Assembly (NCBI GenBank): GCA_016719565.1
Contig: JADJYU010000001.1
Span: 496,001 to 560,000, forward strand
Origin: Ignavibacteria bacterium
GTDB lineage: Bacteria > Bacteroidota > Ignavibacteria > Tepidaquicellales > Tepidaquicellaceae
DNA length: 64,000 nt
Reading direction: 5' to 3'
Each line of letters starts with the position of its first letter. Within the stretch, counting starts at the first letter, position 1. Below the pieces are notes generated by a model. It was not told the origin of the DNA and did not search any database. It saw only the letters and a program-made list of their open reading frames with translations. Of this stretch, positions 9,214-19,462 are shown piece by piece. A program made the position numbers and the translations under genes.

Positions 9214-9658
9214 GCGGGTCAAGTTGTCCGTTGAACGGTACACTCTCCCGCTGTACGGTACACGTCTTCCGCTCGACGGTACACGTCTTCCGCTCGACGG
9301 TACACGTCTTCCGCTCGACGGTACACGTCTTCCGCTCGACGGTACACGTCTTCCGCTCGACGGTACACGTCTTCCGCTCGACGGTACACGTCTCCCGCTC
9401 GACGGTACACGTCTCCCGCTGAACGGTACACGTCTCCCGTGGGACCGTACACGTCTCCCGTGGGACCGTACACGTTTCCCGTGGAGCGGGACACGTTTCC
9501 CGTGGAACGGGTCAAGTGGCCCGACGAACGGGTCAAGTTGCCCGTGGAACGGATCAAGTGGCTCGACGAACGGGTCAAGTTGCCCGCCGAGTGGGTCAAG
9601 CTGCCCGGCGAGCGGGTCAAGTTGCTCGGGGAGCGGGTCAAGTTGCCGGGCGGACGGG
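9214..9658. repeat. GC-rich 21-bp tandem repeat array, about 21 units
   Basis: About 445 bp of head-to-tail 21-bp units. The central six or seven units are nearly identical (CGGTACACGTCTTCCGCTCG plus A). Units change progressively towards the 3' end, first to CTCCCGTGGGAC and then to CGGGTCAAGTTGCCCGTGGA-type. The first unit (CGGGTCAAGTTGTCCGTTGA) resembles the distal 3' units rather than its neighbours. One early unit is 20 bp long. The region is much richer in GC than the rest of the window. Because units are 7 codons long and lack stops, several frames on both strands stay open across it. I regard these as by-products, not genes, since the frames have low-complexity products and no conserved start. 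A non-coding satellite or a protein/replication-related site is possible. Confidence 0.9.
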
Positions 9659-10009
9659 AAATATTACTTGCCGAATTTACAATGCTTCTGAATGGATTAT
9701 CGACATTTTTAATTTGATGATAAAAATTGAAATCCAGGTTATTAATGCCACCCCTTGAATAGAAAAAATGTCCGAAAATGACAATTCTTAAAAACCTTAT
9801 TAAAATAAATGAAATAAATTATAGTTTTTCTAAATCGGAAATAAACGCCATGCTATTTTTTTACAAAAATCAGAACATGACCTAAGTCCTTTTATTGTAA
9901 TTATAATTTATTTAGTATTATAACGCGCCCGGAAATGAGTTTCAATGGCAGGATAAAAATTGATTTTAAAATTCATCTTCCTTAAATTGAAATAAAAACT
10001 CTTACAGAT
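9659..10009. other. Intergenic region without recognisable gene
   Basis: About 350 AT-rich bp lie between the 21-bp repeat array and the first family A gene. I see no open frame of note, no RNA gene and no clear hairpin. It presumably contains the promoter of the A1 gene. Confidence 0.5.
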
Positions 10010-11359
10010 ATGGAAAAAAATAAGTTTATAAATAAGATATCATCACTTCTTTTCTACATCAGCATACTCACCTTCATTATCGCATTCAACTTCGCGCATA
10101 ATCCTCCGGGCGGATGGTATCAGCAGTCTCTGCCGAATATAAACGGTGCATCGATAAGAGATATGACTTTTACGGATAGCTTAAACGGATATATAGTTAC
10201 AAGTATAGGTGGGAGTAACAGTTATATACTTAAAACCACAAATGGAGGAGATAACTGGGATCTGAAGTTCACTCACAATCAACCTTTTGTAAAGGTTCAG
10301 TTCATCAATGCTAATACGGGGTTCACAAATGCTTTTACAAAAATTTTCAAAACAACTAATGCAGGTGAAAACTGGAATGCAATAAATTTACCCCAAATAT
10401 TCGGAGATGATATGAGTGTATTGAATGAAGATACAGTATGGCTTGCAATGAGTGAAGGTTTTACAGGCGGAGTCTTCCGCACCACTAATGGCGGATTAAA
10501 CTGGATACAACAGTATAGCGCAGGTAGTCAGAATCCGGATAAGATATACATGTTCAATCCCAGAATTGGATTCATAGTAAGAAATACTTCAGGCGCTCCA
10601 AATCTGCGCAAAACTACTAATGGTGGATTTAATTGGTTTAATGTTTTGAATGAAGGATTTGTTGATATGTATTTTATTGATTCGCTAAAAGGGTGGAGAG
10701 CTTATGGAAATAATATGTATCTGACAACAAATGGCGGAAGTAACTGGGTAGTCCAGATATTACCAAGCGGAGGAATTATTTTATCAACAGGAATAAATGA
10801 ATTTTCAAATATTAATTCTGATACTATTTTTGGAGCGGGAGGTATTGCATTTTATGGTTCCGGTCAGTTTAGAAGCATTATTTATAAAACGTTCAATGGA
10901 GGCAAAAATTGGTTTTATCAGGTTCCTGATACAGCAATTCACTCGGGTACATATCAGCACATTCAATTTTCAGACAGATTGAAAGGCTGGGCATATTGGG
11001 TATCAGGTGGTATACATACTTTATCCGGCGGAGATACTGCTTGGCTTACGAATATAAAAAACACTAATACACAAATAGCAGATAATTTTATTTTACATCA
11101 AAACTATCCAAACCCATTCAACCCATTAACTAAAATAAAATACGAACTGAAAACTCCCGGCTTTATTAAACTGAATGTTTATAACATAAACGGAAAAGAA
11201 GTCAAAACAATTGTAAATGAAAAACAAAACACAGGAGTATATGAAGCAGATTTCTCAGCGACGGAATACGGCTCGAGCCTGTCTTCGGGGGTTTATTTTT
11301 ACAGTTTGTTTGCCGGTGAAGAATTGGTTGATACAAAGAAAATGATTGTCTTAAAATAG
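10010..11359 (+). CDS. Family A1: YCF48-like repeat protein with T9SS type A sorting domain
   Basis: A 449-aa secreted protein, first of six paralogues in this array. The N-terminus (about residues 12-32) is a hydrophobic signal segment ending in the family-specific FAHNPPGGWYQQ. Residues 40-350 hold beta-propeller repeats of the YCF48/sialidase-like type, each ending in a turn such as TTNGGDNW or TTNGGFNWF. Residues from about 363 form the T9SS sorting domain (NYPNPFNPLTKI, SSGVYFYSL, DTKKMIVLK). Proteins of this kind are surface-attached in Bacteroidota, and the propeller probably mediates binding. Bases 10471-11065 are almost identical to part of A6 (24956-25550), although the flanks differ, which indicates gene conversion. 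Confidence 0.88.
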   Translation: MEKNKFINKISSLLFYISILTFIIAFNFAHNPPGGWYQQSLPNINGASIRDMTFTDSLNGYIVTSIGGSNSYILKTTNGGDNWDLKFTHNQPFVKVQFINANTGFTNAFTKIFKTTNAGENWNAINLPQIFGDDMSVLNEDTVWLAMSEGFTGGVFRTTNGGLNWIQQYSAGSQNPDKIYMFNPRIGFIVRNTSGAPNLRKTTNGGFNWFNVLNEGFVDMYFIDSLKGWRAYGNNMYLTTNGGSNWVVQILPSGGIILSTGINEFSNINSDTIFGAGGIAFYGSGQFRSIIYKTFNGGKNWFYQVPDTAIHSGTYQHIQFSDRLKGWAYWVSGGIHTLSGGDTAWLTNIKNTNTQIADNFILHQNYPNPFNPLTKIKYELKTPGFIKLNVYNINGKEVKTIVNEKQNTGVYEADFSATEYGSSLSSGVYFYSLFAGEELVDTKKMIVLK

Positions 11360-11433
11360 TATCAATTGATACTAACTAAAAATAAATTGATTCGTGAATA
11401 TGTAATAACTAAGTTTAACAAAATGATTTAATT

Positions 11434-12786
11434 ATGAAGAACTTCAAAAAAATATTAAATCCCGACAAACTCTCTACGCTTCTTCTCTACATCAGTATAC
11501 TGACATTCATCATCGCATTCGGCTTCGCGCACAATCCTCCGGGAGGATGGTATCAGCAGTTTCTGCCGAATCTGAATGGACAGCCAGTATCAGATGTGAT
11601 ATTTCTTGACAGTTTAAATGGTTTTGCAATTACGGATAATGATTTTTCAAATGATACCGGATATATTTTGAAAACTACAAATGGCGGAGATAATTGGAAT
11701 ATAATTTATACTGATAATAGAGACTTCAAAGCTATTAAGTTTATTAATTTAAATGTAGGGTATGTATGTGCAGCAGATCCTTTCACGAGTTCTAACTTAC
11801 TAAAAACAACAGATTCAGGATTAAACTGGTTTGATGTCCACCCACCGGATCCTGCTCTTACATTAGATGACATTAGTTTCTTTAATGAAGATACAATTTG
11901 GGTTGTTGCGAGCAGTGGTTTTGACGGTGGTGTTTACCGCACAACGAACAGCGGTATAAATTGGACCCATCAGGTCAATTTAGGTGGAAATAATCCTACA
12001 CACATTTATATGTATAATAAAGACACCGGATATGTAGCGGGGACTACATTGTATAAGACAACTAACAGCGGAATTGACTGGCTGCAAATTCCGGGCGGTG
12101 GATTTGGTGACATGTATTTTATTAATGCAACAACAGGATGGAAGTGTTATGGTCCTATGCAAAAGACAACTAACGGAGGATTGAGCTGGGAAAATATTCC
12201 TTTACCACCTAAAAGCGACACATTGCCATTGTCCAGGGTGATAAGTTTTTCAAACATAAATGCTGACACAATATGGGGGGTGGGTTCAGTTGGTGTTATT
12301 GGATCTTCGGCGAGAGGTGTAATATATCTAACAACAAATGGAGGAACGACATGGAGCTATCAAATCCCGGACATATCAATCAATATATTTCGATATTTTT
12401 ATACTCAATTTGTTAATAAAAATATTGGCTGGTCATATGGGGTTGCTACCGGCGTTCATACTGTAACCGGAGGTGACACGACAATTACAAACATAATAAA
12501 TCCAACCAATGAAACACCTGAAAACTTTAAGTTATTTCAAAATTATCCAAATCCCTTTAATCCGGAAACAATAATCAGCTTTCAATTGTCTGTTACCGGT
12601 TTTATTATAATAAAAGTTTATAATGCTTTAGGAACTGAAATAGAAACATTGGTTAATCAAAAACACAGTGCAGGAAGTTATAACGTTCGGTTTGATGGAA
12701 ATAATATCCCGAGCGGAGTATATTTTTATAACTTATTTGCCGATGGGGTAAGGATTGATACAAAGAAGATGATGTTAGTTCGGTAG
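11434..12786 (+). CDS. Family A2: YCF48-like repeat protein with T9SS type A sorting domain
   Basis: A 450-aa paralogue of A1, starting 74 bp after its stop. It has the same N-terminal hydrophobic segment and FAHNPPGGWYQQFLPNLNG block, then YCF48-like propeller repeats (TTNGGDNW, TTDSGLNWF, TTNSGINW). The sorting domain contains NYPNPFNPETII, PSGVYFYNL and DTKKMMLVR. It is intact. The middle of the protein has clearly diverged from A1, so this is an older copy than the A3/A5 pair. It is the only A gene followed directly by the B1 gene without the conserved 150-bp B-to-A linker on its own 5' side. Confidence 0.87.
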   Translation: MKNFKKILNPDKLSTLLLYISILTFIIAFGFAHNPPGGWYQQFLPNLNGQPVSDVIFLDSLNGFAITDNDFSNDTGYILKTTNGGDNWNIIYTDNRDFKAIKFINLNVGYVCAADPFTSSNLLKTTDSGLNWFDVHPPDPALTLDDISFFNEDTIWVVASSGFDGGVYRTTNSGINWTHQVNLGGNNPTHIYMYNKDTGYVAGTTLYKTTNSGIDWLQIPGGGFGDMYFINATTGWKCYGPMQKTTNGGLSWENIPLPPKSDTLPLSRVISFSNINADTIWGVGSVGVIGSSARGVIYLTTNGGTTWSYQIPDISINIFRYFYTQFVNKNIGWSYGVATGVHTVTGGDTTITNIINPTNETPENFKLFQNYPNPFNPETIISFQLSVTGFIIIKVYNALGTEIETLVNQKHSAGSYNVRFDGNNIPSGVYFYNLFADGVRIDTKKMMLVR

Positions 12787-12936
12787 TTGATAAATGTTTT
12801 AAAGTTTAAAAAATTTTCAGTTAGTTATGAAAAATAGTTAATACTAATGAAGAAAAGTTTTTGCAATATATTTAATTACAAAATATTCATGGCGAAAACC
12901 GCTCCTTAGGGAGTAAACTTAAATAAAGGAAACATT

Positions 12937-14742
12937 ATGAAAACAAAACTTATTATTTCAATTTTACTCGGGTTATCAGCTCTTTCTTTTGTGCACTACA
13001 ACAGTATACGGTCTAACAGCCGGGAAGAGCAAACTGCTGTTTTTCCTCCTCAAAATTTTCAGGACACAACATTTCTCATTGGAGCATTGGATGACGGTTT
13101 TGATTTTGAATACGAGCGATTAGACGAACTTGGATTTAATGTATGGCATAAATATATCGGTAAAAATATGGGATGGACAATCAATGGAGCGCCCGGTGAT
13201 ACCTTATTAGCTGATAGTTCGGTTTATGTTCCTCAGGTAAAAGCAATACTGGATACTAATTCATCTCATGGTTTAAAATCTATAATGATGAGGCCTAAGG
13301 TTACTTTTCTATATTATGGAAAAAGAAGCGATTATCAGTGTGAACCGGTTTTATCAAATGATGACTTATGGTTTTATTCATTTAACGTGAGTAAACAGAG
13401 TACTTACATACAAAATATAGTTGACACCACTTACGGTAACGGAGCAATTGTAAAAAGGTGTAAAGGAGATCCGGCAGATGCTTCCAGCAGAGCCGACACA
13501 ATCGTAAAAAGGTTGAAGGCAAATACGGAACAAAGCAGTACCTGGGCTGATTTACCTAAAGGCTCTTCACCAATTAAGAACTGGATCGTTAAACCAAGAA
13601 TAAGAATTGATTCAACTATAGCCGATAATCCAGCGAACTTCAATGTAAATGTTTGCAAGGTAATAGTAATAGGAGAAACAAAAACAGGGGCTGATACAAT
13701 TCTAAAGTCAAGTAATATTAAGGTTATTAATTTTATAAACGATCAAGGTAACTATGATGGAAAATACATAGAGGAATTTCATAATTTTTCTTCTAATGAT
13801 AGCCTTACAATCAACGGATTATGGGGAGGTGGGAATGGTAACAGAGCAAGAGGCAACCATAGTAACGATAATAATAATAGCAAAGTTGATATTCAGATTT
13901 ACTGGTATGGTATCTGTGATATGTATATTGATTATGTGAGAGTGGATAATATGGTGGCTCATAGATTATTAAAACCTGGAGGAGATTTGGATTTTGAAAA
14001 ATGGCTTCGTTGGGAAGCACAAGACATTGCTTGTCACAATGATTCCCCGATAAAATTTTATATCGAGCTTTTCGATTTTTCTAACATACCGTGTATGGCT
14101 TATGTAAGCAGGAAGCTTGATTCATTGGCTTATGCCAAATGCCAAAAACACATAACGTTAACTGGACTTATAAGCGGAATTTATTCATTTGTAGTTCCGT
14201 GGGAGGACAGATTCAGTGTTCTGAATACAGGACATATAATAAGAAATTATGTAGAAAAAGTTGGATTAAGCGATATTCTGATTCCATGTTATCCATTTTA
14301 TACAAATAAGCAGGTAAGTATTCCATACACTAACACCACGTTTGCTAAAATACCAAACACACTCCCGAGCACAAACGGAGGAGAAGTTTTGGCAAATGCA
14401 ATTTCACCCTCTGCTTACGACGATTGGCTTCAGGATAATCTTGATCATTCGCCGGCTTACTTTGAAACAGGATCTACGTCTGAGTATCCATGGGATGGAA
14501 CTGCCCGACAATGGGAAGGAGCATTCAGATGGACAATGAAAATGGGAGATGCGATCTCAAAAGCTAAGGATATACCTTTTTTATACAACGGTCAGTCACA
14601 TTTATGGTATTATGCCGAGGGAGAATCTCATAAAGAACCTACAAACGAGGAAATGGAAATGATTGCAAATGTATCTCTGACTTATGGCGAAAGAGGTTTG
14701 ATTGATACGAAAAAAATGTTTGCGTTAAAACAAATTGAATAG
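12937..14742 (+). CDS. Family B1: C-terminally truncated glycosidase-like secreted protein fused to an A-family tail
   Basis: A 601-aa protein homologous to residues 1-583 of the full-length B5 protein. It has a signal peptide (LIISILLGLSALSFVHY), a region beginning TTFLIGALDDGFDF, and the strongly conserved RSDYQCE and WFYSF blocks. A carbohydrate-binding-like beta-sandwich ends in DMYIDYVRVDN, and a region ends in KEPTNEEMEM. At GERGLI the similarity to B5 stops abruptly, and the last 12 residues (DTKKMFALKQIE) match the final strand of A-family sorting domains. The protein therefore lacks the 970-residue C-terminal part of B5 and a functional T9SS signal. The frame is open throughout. The enzymatic activity is unproven; a beta/alpha-barrel glycoside hydrolase is my best guess. 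Confidence 0.75.
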   Translation: MKTKLIISILLGLSALSFVHYNSIRSNSREEQTAVFPPQNFQDTTFLIGALDDGFDFEYERLDELGFNVWHKYIGKNMGWTINGAPGDTLLADSSVYVPQVKAILDTNSSHGLKSIMMRPKVTFLYYGKRSDYQCEPVLSNDDLWFYSFNVSKQSTYIQNIVDTTYGNGAIVKRCKGDPADASSRADTIVKRLKANTEQSSTWADLPKGSSPIKNWIVKPRIRIDSTIADNPANFNVNVCKVIVIGETKTGADTILKSSNIKVINFINDQGNYDGKYIEEFHNFSSNDSLTINGLWGGGNGNRARGNHSNDNNNSKVDIQIYWYGICDMYIDYVRVDNMVAHRLLKPGGDLDFEKWLRWEAQDIACHNDSPIKFYIELFDFSNIPCMAYVSRKLDSLAYAKCQKHITLTGLISGIYSFVVPWEDRFSVLNTGHIIRNYVEKVGLSDILIPCYPFYTNKQVSIPYTNTTFAKIPNTLPSTNGGEVLANAISPSAYDDWLQDNLDHSPAYFETGSTSEYPWDGTARQWEGAFRWTMKMGDAISKAKDIPFLYNGQSHLWYYAEGESHKEPTNEEMEMIANVSLTYGERGLIDTKKMFALKQIE

Positions 14743-14890
14743 TGAAAATATATTATTTAAGTTTCATAAAACAATTTTATTATGAATAACTTTAAAAAGA
14801 TATTCAACTCCGCCAAACTCTCAACTCTACTGTTCTATTCGAGCATCCTGACATTTATCATCGCATTTAATTTCGCACATAATCCATCCG
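14632..14890 (+). repeat. B-tail / linker / A-start repeat, copy 1 of 4
   Basis: The stretch from AAAGAACCTACAAACGAGG in B1 to the first 100 or so bases of A3 recurs almost unchanged at 17793, 21153 and 24312. In every copy the distance to the A start codon is exactly 150 bp. It contains the fusion junction, the B stop and a 39-bp intergenic sequence. It marks the boundary of the duplicated A-B units. Confidence 0.9.
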
Positions 14891-16149
14891 GAGGGTGGAC
14901 GCAGCAGTTTATGCCCTATTTAAATAACAGACCTATAGTGGATATTACTTTTACGGATAGTCTGACAGGATATGCTATTGCCAGCAATAGAAATTCTGAT
15001 TCAAGTTTTGTAATCAAAACATCTAATGGAGGTGATAACTGGAATATAATTTTGAGTGAATACAGGATTTATGAAAGCATAGTATTTTTAGATAATGAAG
15101 TAGGATATGTAGGTGGAAGTGATTTAAAAATTGGTCATACATATTTAATAAAAACAACAAACGGTGGAATGAATTGGATTAGATTGAATTCTCCTAACAG
15201 TTTGAGAATATTTGACATGGCTGTTTTAAATCAAGATACAATATGGGTCACTGATCCAAACGGATTTGACGGAGGAATATTCCGAACAACTAACGGAGGA
15301 ACAAACTGGACAAGACAAACTGCTCCCGGCGGCAGTACTGAAAAGATCTATATGTATAACAGAAATATTGGATTCGCTTCTTCTACGTCACGCCTTTATA
15401 AAACAACGAATTCTGGATTGAACTGGAATTTAATACCGGGACAGAATGCATTTCGCGATATATATTTTATTGACAGTCTGAACGGATGGAAATCTTATGA
15501 CAGTATGAAAATAACAACGGATGGCGGATTTACATGGAAACCGCAGTTAATTAAAAGTCCCGGAATTCCTTTATTTAGTACTATTGCAACATTTTCAAAA
15601 ATCAGTAATGATACAATTTGGGCTACAGGTTTGGTTTACGAATTTCCAAATTTACAAGTTAGAAGTGTAATACACAGAACAACAAATGGCGGAAGAGATT
15701 GGTATTTTCAAATACCTGACACGTCTATTCGTGTTGGTGTTTTTAGAACAAATTTTATAAACACAATCACTGGTTGGAATTATGGGAATTCAAGTGGACT
15801 ATATACTAACACCGGCGGAGACAGTATTTTTAATCCTATCACAAGTATAAATGAATTCAGCATCATTGAAAATCCGAGTTTTTATAAACTTTTCCAAAAC
15901 TTTCCAAACCCATTTAACCCAAAAACAAAGATCAGTTTCGAATTACAAAAAGCGGGGATTGTTAAATTAACGGTTTTTGATATTCAGGGGAAAAATATTG
16001 AAGTATTAGTAAATGGAAAAAAGCAAACAGGAAATTATGAAGTAGAATTCGACGGTAGTAATTTATCATCAGGTGTTTATTTTTACAGATTAGAAATATC
16101 AGGAAAAGAAAATTATTCTGATACAAAACGAATGGTATTATTAAAGTAA
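14782..16149 (+). CDS. Family A3: YCF48-like repeat protein with T9SS type A sorting domain
   Basis: A 455-aa paralogue with the family layout: a hydrophobic signal segment (STLLFYSSILTFIIAFNFAH), YCF48-like propeller repeats with TTNGGMNW and TTDGGFTW turns, and a C-terminal sorting domain (NFPNPFNPKTKI, SSGVYFYRL, DTKRMVLLK). The protein differs from A5 (21303-22670) at only four positions that I can see (Ser/Thr, Asn/Asp, Ile/Asn, Glu/Ala), so the two are very recent duplicates. The gene is intact and starts 39 bp after the truncated B1 gene. B2 follows after 87 bp. Confidence 0.87.
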   Translation: MNNFKKIFNSAKLSTLLFYSSILTFIIAFNFAHNPSGGWTQQFMPYLNNRPIVDITFTDSLTGYAIASNRNSDSSFVIKTSNGGDNWNIILSEYRIYESIVFLDNEVGYVGGSDLKIGHTYLIKTTNGGMNWIRLNSPNSLRIFDMAVLNQDTIWVTDPNGFDGGIFRTTNGGTNWTRQTAPGGSTEKIYMYNRNIGFASSTSRLYKTTNSGLNWNLIPGQNAFRDIYFIDSLNGWKSYDSMKITTDGGFTWKPQLIKSPGIPLFSTIATFSKISNDTIWATGLVYEFPNLQVRSVIHRTTNGGRDWYFQIPDTSIRVGVFRTNFINTITGWNYGNSSGLYTNTGGDSIFNPITSINEFSIIENPSFYKLFQNFPNPFNPKTKISFELQKAGIVKLTVFDIQGKNIEVLVNGKKQTGNYEVEFDGSNLSSGVYFYRLEISGKENYSDTKRMVLLK

Positions 16150-16236
16150 TTTGAATAATGATCTATTTGAAAAATTGAAACCCAAAAATTAAATATATAT
16201 ATATAAAGTATTTTTTAAAAATTAAACATTACGAAT

Positions 16237-17903
16237 ATGAAAAGCAAAATTGTTTTCAGTACCGGGTTAATTGCTGTATCGGTGTTTATGTTTTTAAGTT
16301 TAACAGCTTTGGATAATCCGCAGGATAAATTTTTAATAGTAGCAATGCACAGCGGGGTAGATACTTCACCCGTAAATTATACAAGATTGAAGGATTCTCT
16401 GGGATTGAACGGATGGCACAGATATAACCAATGGTTTACCGGCGATGAAATAAATGGAGATACTACTGAAATTTTTAATCGTGTTAAATACAGAGTAGAG
16501 CAAAATAATACCAGGGATCTGAGAACTGTATTTGGAAGACGAATAACAGATTACAGCGCATGGGGTCAGAGAAGCGATTATCAGTGTGAGAACGTTACGG
16601 AAGGTCAGCCGTATTGGTTTTATTCATATTATAATTCGGCTACAAGTTCGTGGATCCAAGACATTCCCGACAGCGGGCAGACTGTGAAATACTGCAAAGT
16701 GGATACAAGTAATCCCGGAGGAGATTCCGGATATATAGTACAGGGATTAAAAGCCAACCGCGAACAGGCAAACAGGTTCTGGACGCCTTACCAGGCAGAT
16801 ACTTTTAGTGACTGGTATGTAAAGCCAAAAATAAGAATTCCAACAGGGCTGTCAATAAATACAAAGGTATGTCGAATTGAAATATTGGATTGGGATAGCA
16901 GTGTAGTAAAAAGCATTGAATTAACTGTAAATGAATTTAAAGATGGAAATCAAAATTATAATGGAAACTACATGGATGAATTTTATTTTCAACCTAATGT
17001 ACTTTCACCAATAAAAATAGATTCTCCGGGACTCTGTCCCGGTCCAGACTCTTTACGAAAGTATTTTTGGGATTGGAGTTCAACTACTCCATTAAACACA
17101 ATTAAAACAGATTTCAGAGTATTCTGGTATGGTCAATGCGATATGTGGATAGACAGGATAAGGGTTGAGAATGAGCAGGCAGTTAAATTGTTTTATGATG
17201 ATCCAACCGAATTATTTATTCGCAGCGAAGTTCAAAGCGCATTATTGGATTATGACGAAACGCGTCCTAATAATTTTTATCTCGAGGAATTTGAATTTAA
17301 TACAACTCCTTGTATTAATAGAGTAAGAGAAATCATAGAAGATGAGTCGCAGGGGAGGCTCACTTTGATCACAAATCTGAATCCATTTTTATATAATTTT
17401 GCTGTACCTCATCACAAAACAAACAGATTTACAGCGGATGACTTTAAAAGATATTTATTAGTAGACGGAGGTGTAAAAAAAAGTTGCAACTACATTATAT
17501 TTTCTTGAAGGATTTGTAGATACTACATACAGAGAGTCATATAACCCAAATACGCTTCCTGTATATTCTGTATATCCTACTGTTAGTTATAGTCCTGCAA
17601 ATGGTCTTCACATACAAAGAAACACCGGCTAATTATGATAACTGGCTGCAGACAAATTTTGACGAAAACACACACGTGGATTTTAATTTTACAGAGGTAT
17701 TAAAATTAATGAACACATTGTCAAAAGATAAAGAAATTGATTTTTATTCTCTGCATCAATCCTATTCATGGTATGATACTCTTTTAAAATTAAAAGAACC
17801 TACAAACGAGGAAATGGAAATGATTGCAAATGTATCTCTGACTTATGGCGAAAGAGGTTTGATTGATACGAAAAAAATGTTTGCGTTAAAACAAATTGAA
17901 TAG
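16237..17903 (+). pseudogene. Family B2: truncated, frameshifted B gene (subtype of B4)
   Basis: The B-family frame runs intact from the signal peptide (MKSKIVFSTGLIAVSVFMF) through RSDYQCE, KPKIRI and DMWIDRIRVEN to residue 423, then breaks. An A-run of eight (17475-17482) has one A more than in B4. About 125 bp later, two bases present in B4 are missing (near 17608). The remaining frame, 17601-17903, ends in the same KEPTNEEMEM...DTKKMFALKQIE fusion tail as B1. The sequence up to about 17040 is almost identical to B4, and the region lost to frameshift here is intact in B4. A sequencing error in the homopolymer is possible; the 2-base difference is harder to dismiss. Confidence 0.75.
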
Positions 17904-17942
17904 TGAAAATATATTATTTAAGTTTCATAAAACAATTTTATT

Positions 17943-19314
17943 ATGAATAACTTTAAAAAGATATTCAACTCCGCCAAACTCTCAACTCTACTGTTCTATT
18001 CGAGCATCCTGACATTTATCATCGCATTTAATTTCGCGCATAATCCTCCAAGCGGGTGGTATCAACAGTTTTTACCGGATCTCAGTGGAAGACAGATTTC
18101 TGATGTTTTCTTTCTTGATAGTTTGACAGGGTGGGCGGTTACACCTTATACCCATCAAAATGATACCGCATTTGTTTTAAAGACAACGAATGGTGGTAAT
18201 AACTGGCTTATTCAATACTTGCGAATAGAGATGTTGGTTTTGAAAAATATATTTTCTAAATGCTAACACAGGTTTGCATGCGGAGCTAATGACTTTGATG
18301 GATTTACAGGTTTGAGCAAATCAATAGATGGTGGATCAAATTGGAATTCATTAAATGTCCCTGACCCTTTTGCTCAATTCAGTGATATGAGCGTGCTAAG
18401 CGAAGATACAATTTGGTTGGTAAATGACGAGTTCAGGCGGCGGAGTCTTTCGCACAACAAACGGCGGAGTAAACTGGATTCAGCAAGCACCTGCAGGTGA
18501 CTATCCTAATAAGATTTATATGTACAATTCCCGAATAGGATTTATAGGATTCAATGCCGGTACCCCTACAACTAAAAAAACAACGGACGGAGGATTCAAC
18601 TGGTTTACTGTTTCAAATGAAGGTTTTACTGATATACATTTTGTTGACAGCTTGACCGGATGGAAGTGTAATGTATTTACAATAAAAAAAACCTCGAACG
18701 GAGGTATAAATTGGATTTCCCAATCATTTCCAACTGGAAAGAACATTCTTAACGGAATAAGAAGATTTTCAATTTTAAATAAGGATACAATATGGGGGGT
18801 TGGAGGAATAAAGCAACTTGGAATTGTGAACAGAGGAATGATTTACAGAACAACAAATGGCGGAAATTATTGGCTATATCAGGTTCCCGATACATCTATT
18901 AATATACCAAGATATGAGTATTCCAATTTTGTTTCTGCTTTAAAAGGCTGGAGTTATGGAGTACTATCAGGAGTTCATACTTTAACCGGAGGTGACAGTA
19001 CATTCTATCCAATGGTAAACATAAATCAAATCAGTATAGAAGTGCCCATAGACTTCAAACTAAATCAAAATTATCCAAACCCGTTTAATCCCACAACAAC
19101 AATAAGTTTTAAAATAAAAAATTCAGAAGTTGTGAAGATTAAAGTATATAATATTGAAGGAAGAGAAATTTCAATTCCTGTAAATGAAAAACTTAATCCG
19201 GGAGAATATCAATTTCTTTTTGATGCAGGTACATTAAGCAGCGGAGTTTACTTTTACAGCTTAATTATAGATGAAGAAATAATGGATACTAAAAAGATGA
19301 TATTAGTGAGATGA
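17943..19314 (+). pseudogene. Family A4: frameshifted YCF48-like/T9SS gene
   Basis: The gene starts with the shared family N-terminus and is broken at least twice. Near 18240-18280 the frame that should read RDVGFEKYIFLNANTGFACG is disrupted in T-runs. Near 18428 it slips again just before SSGGGVFRTTNGGVNW. From 18430 to 19314 it is open and ends in a complete sorting domain (NYPNPFNPTTTI, SSGVYFYSL, DTKKMILVR). The full-length product would be about 455 aa. It may be a decaying copy or be affected by sequencing error. The mutations are all single-base, while sequence similarity to the other A proteins persists throughout. Confidence 0.7.
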
Positions 19315-19462
19315 AACGCCAAACACTAAACTAATGCCTTACGGCAACAGGCGGGACCACCATAGATGTTATGGACAGACCAAAACTACGCTAAGAACGT
19401 TATAAACTTTATGAACTTAATGAGCTTTATAAACTTTTATAAAACTTTTAATTAATTTATTT

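Noticed and set aside
9214..9658. CRISPR array
   Set aside because: Units are contiguous, 21 bp, without unique spacers; no cas genes are in the window.
9191..9758. Several long open frames on both strands across the 21-bp repeat
   Set aside because: The 21-bp unit lacks stop codons in most frames, so all stay open automatically. The products are low-complexity, and frames on opposite strands are equally long. No signal peptide, motif or plausible start supports any.
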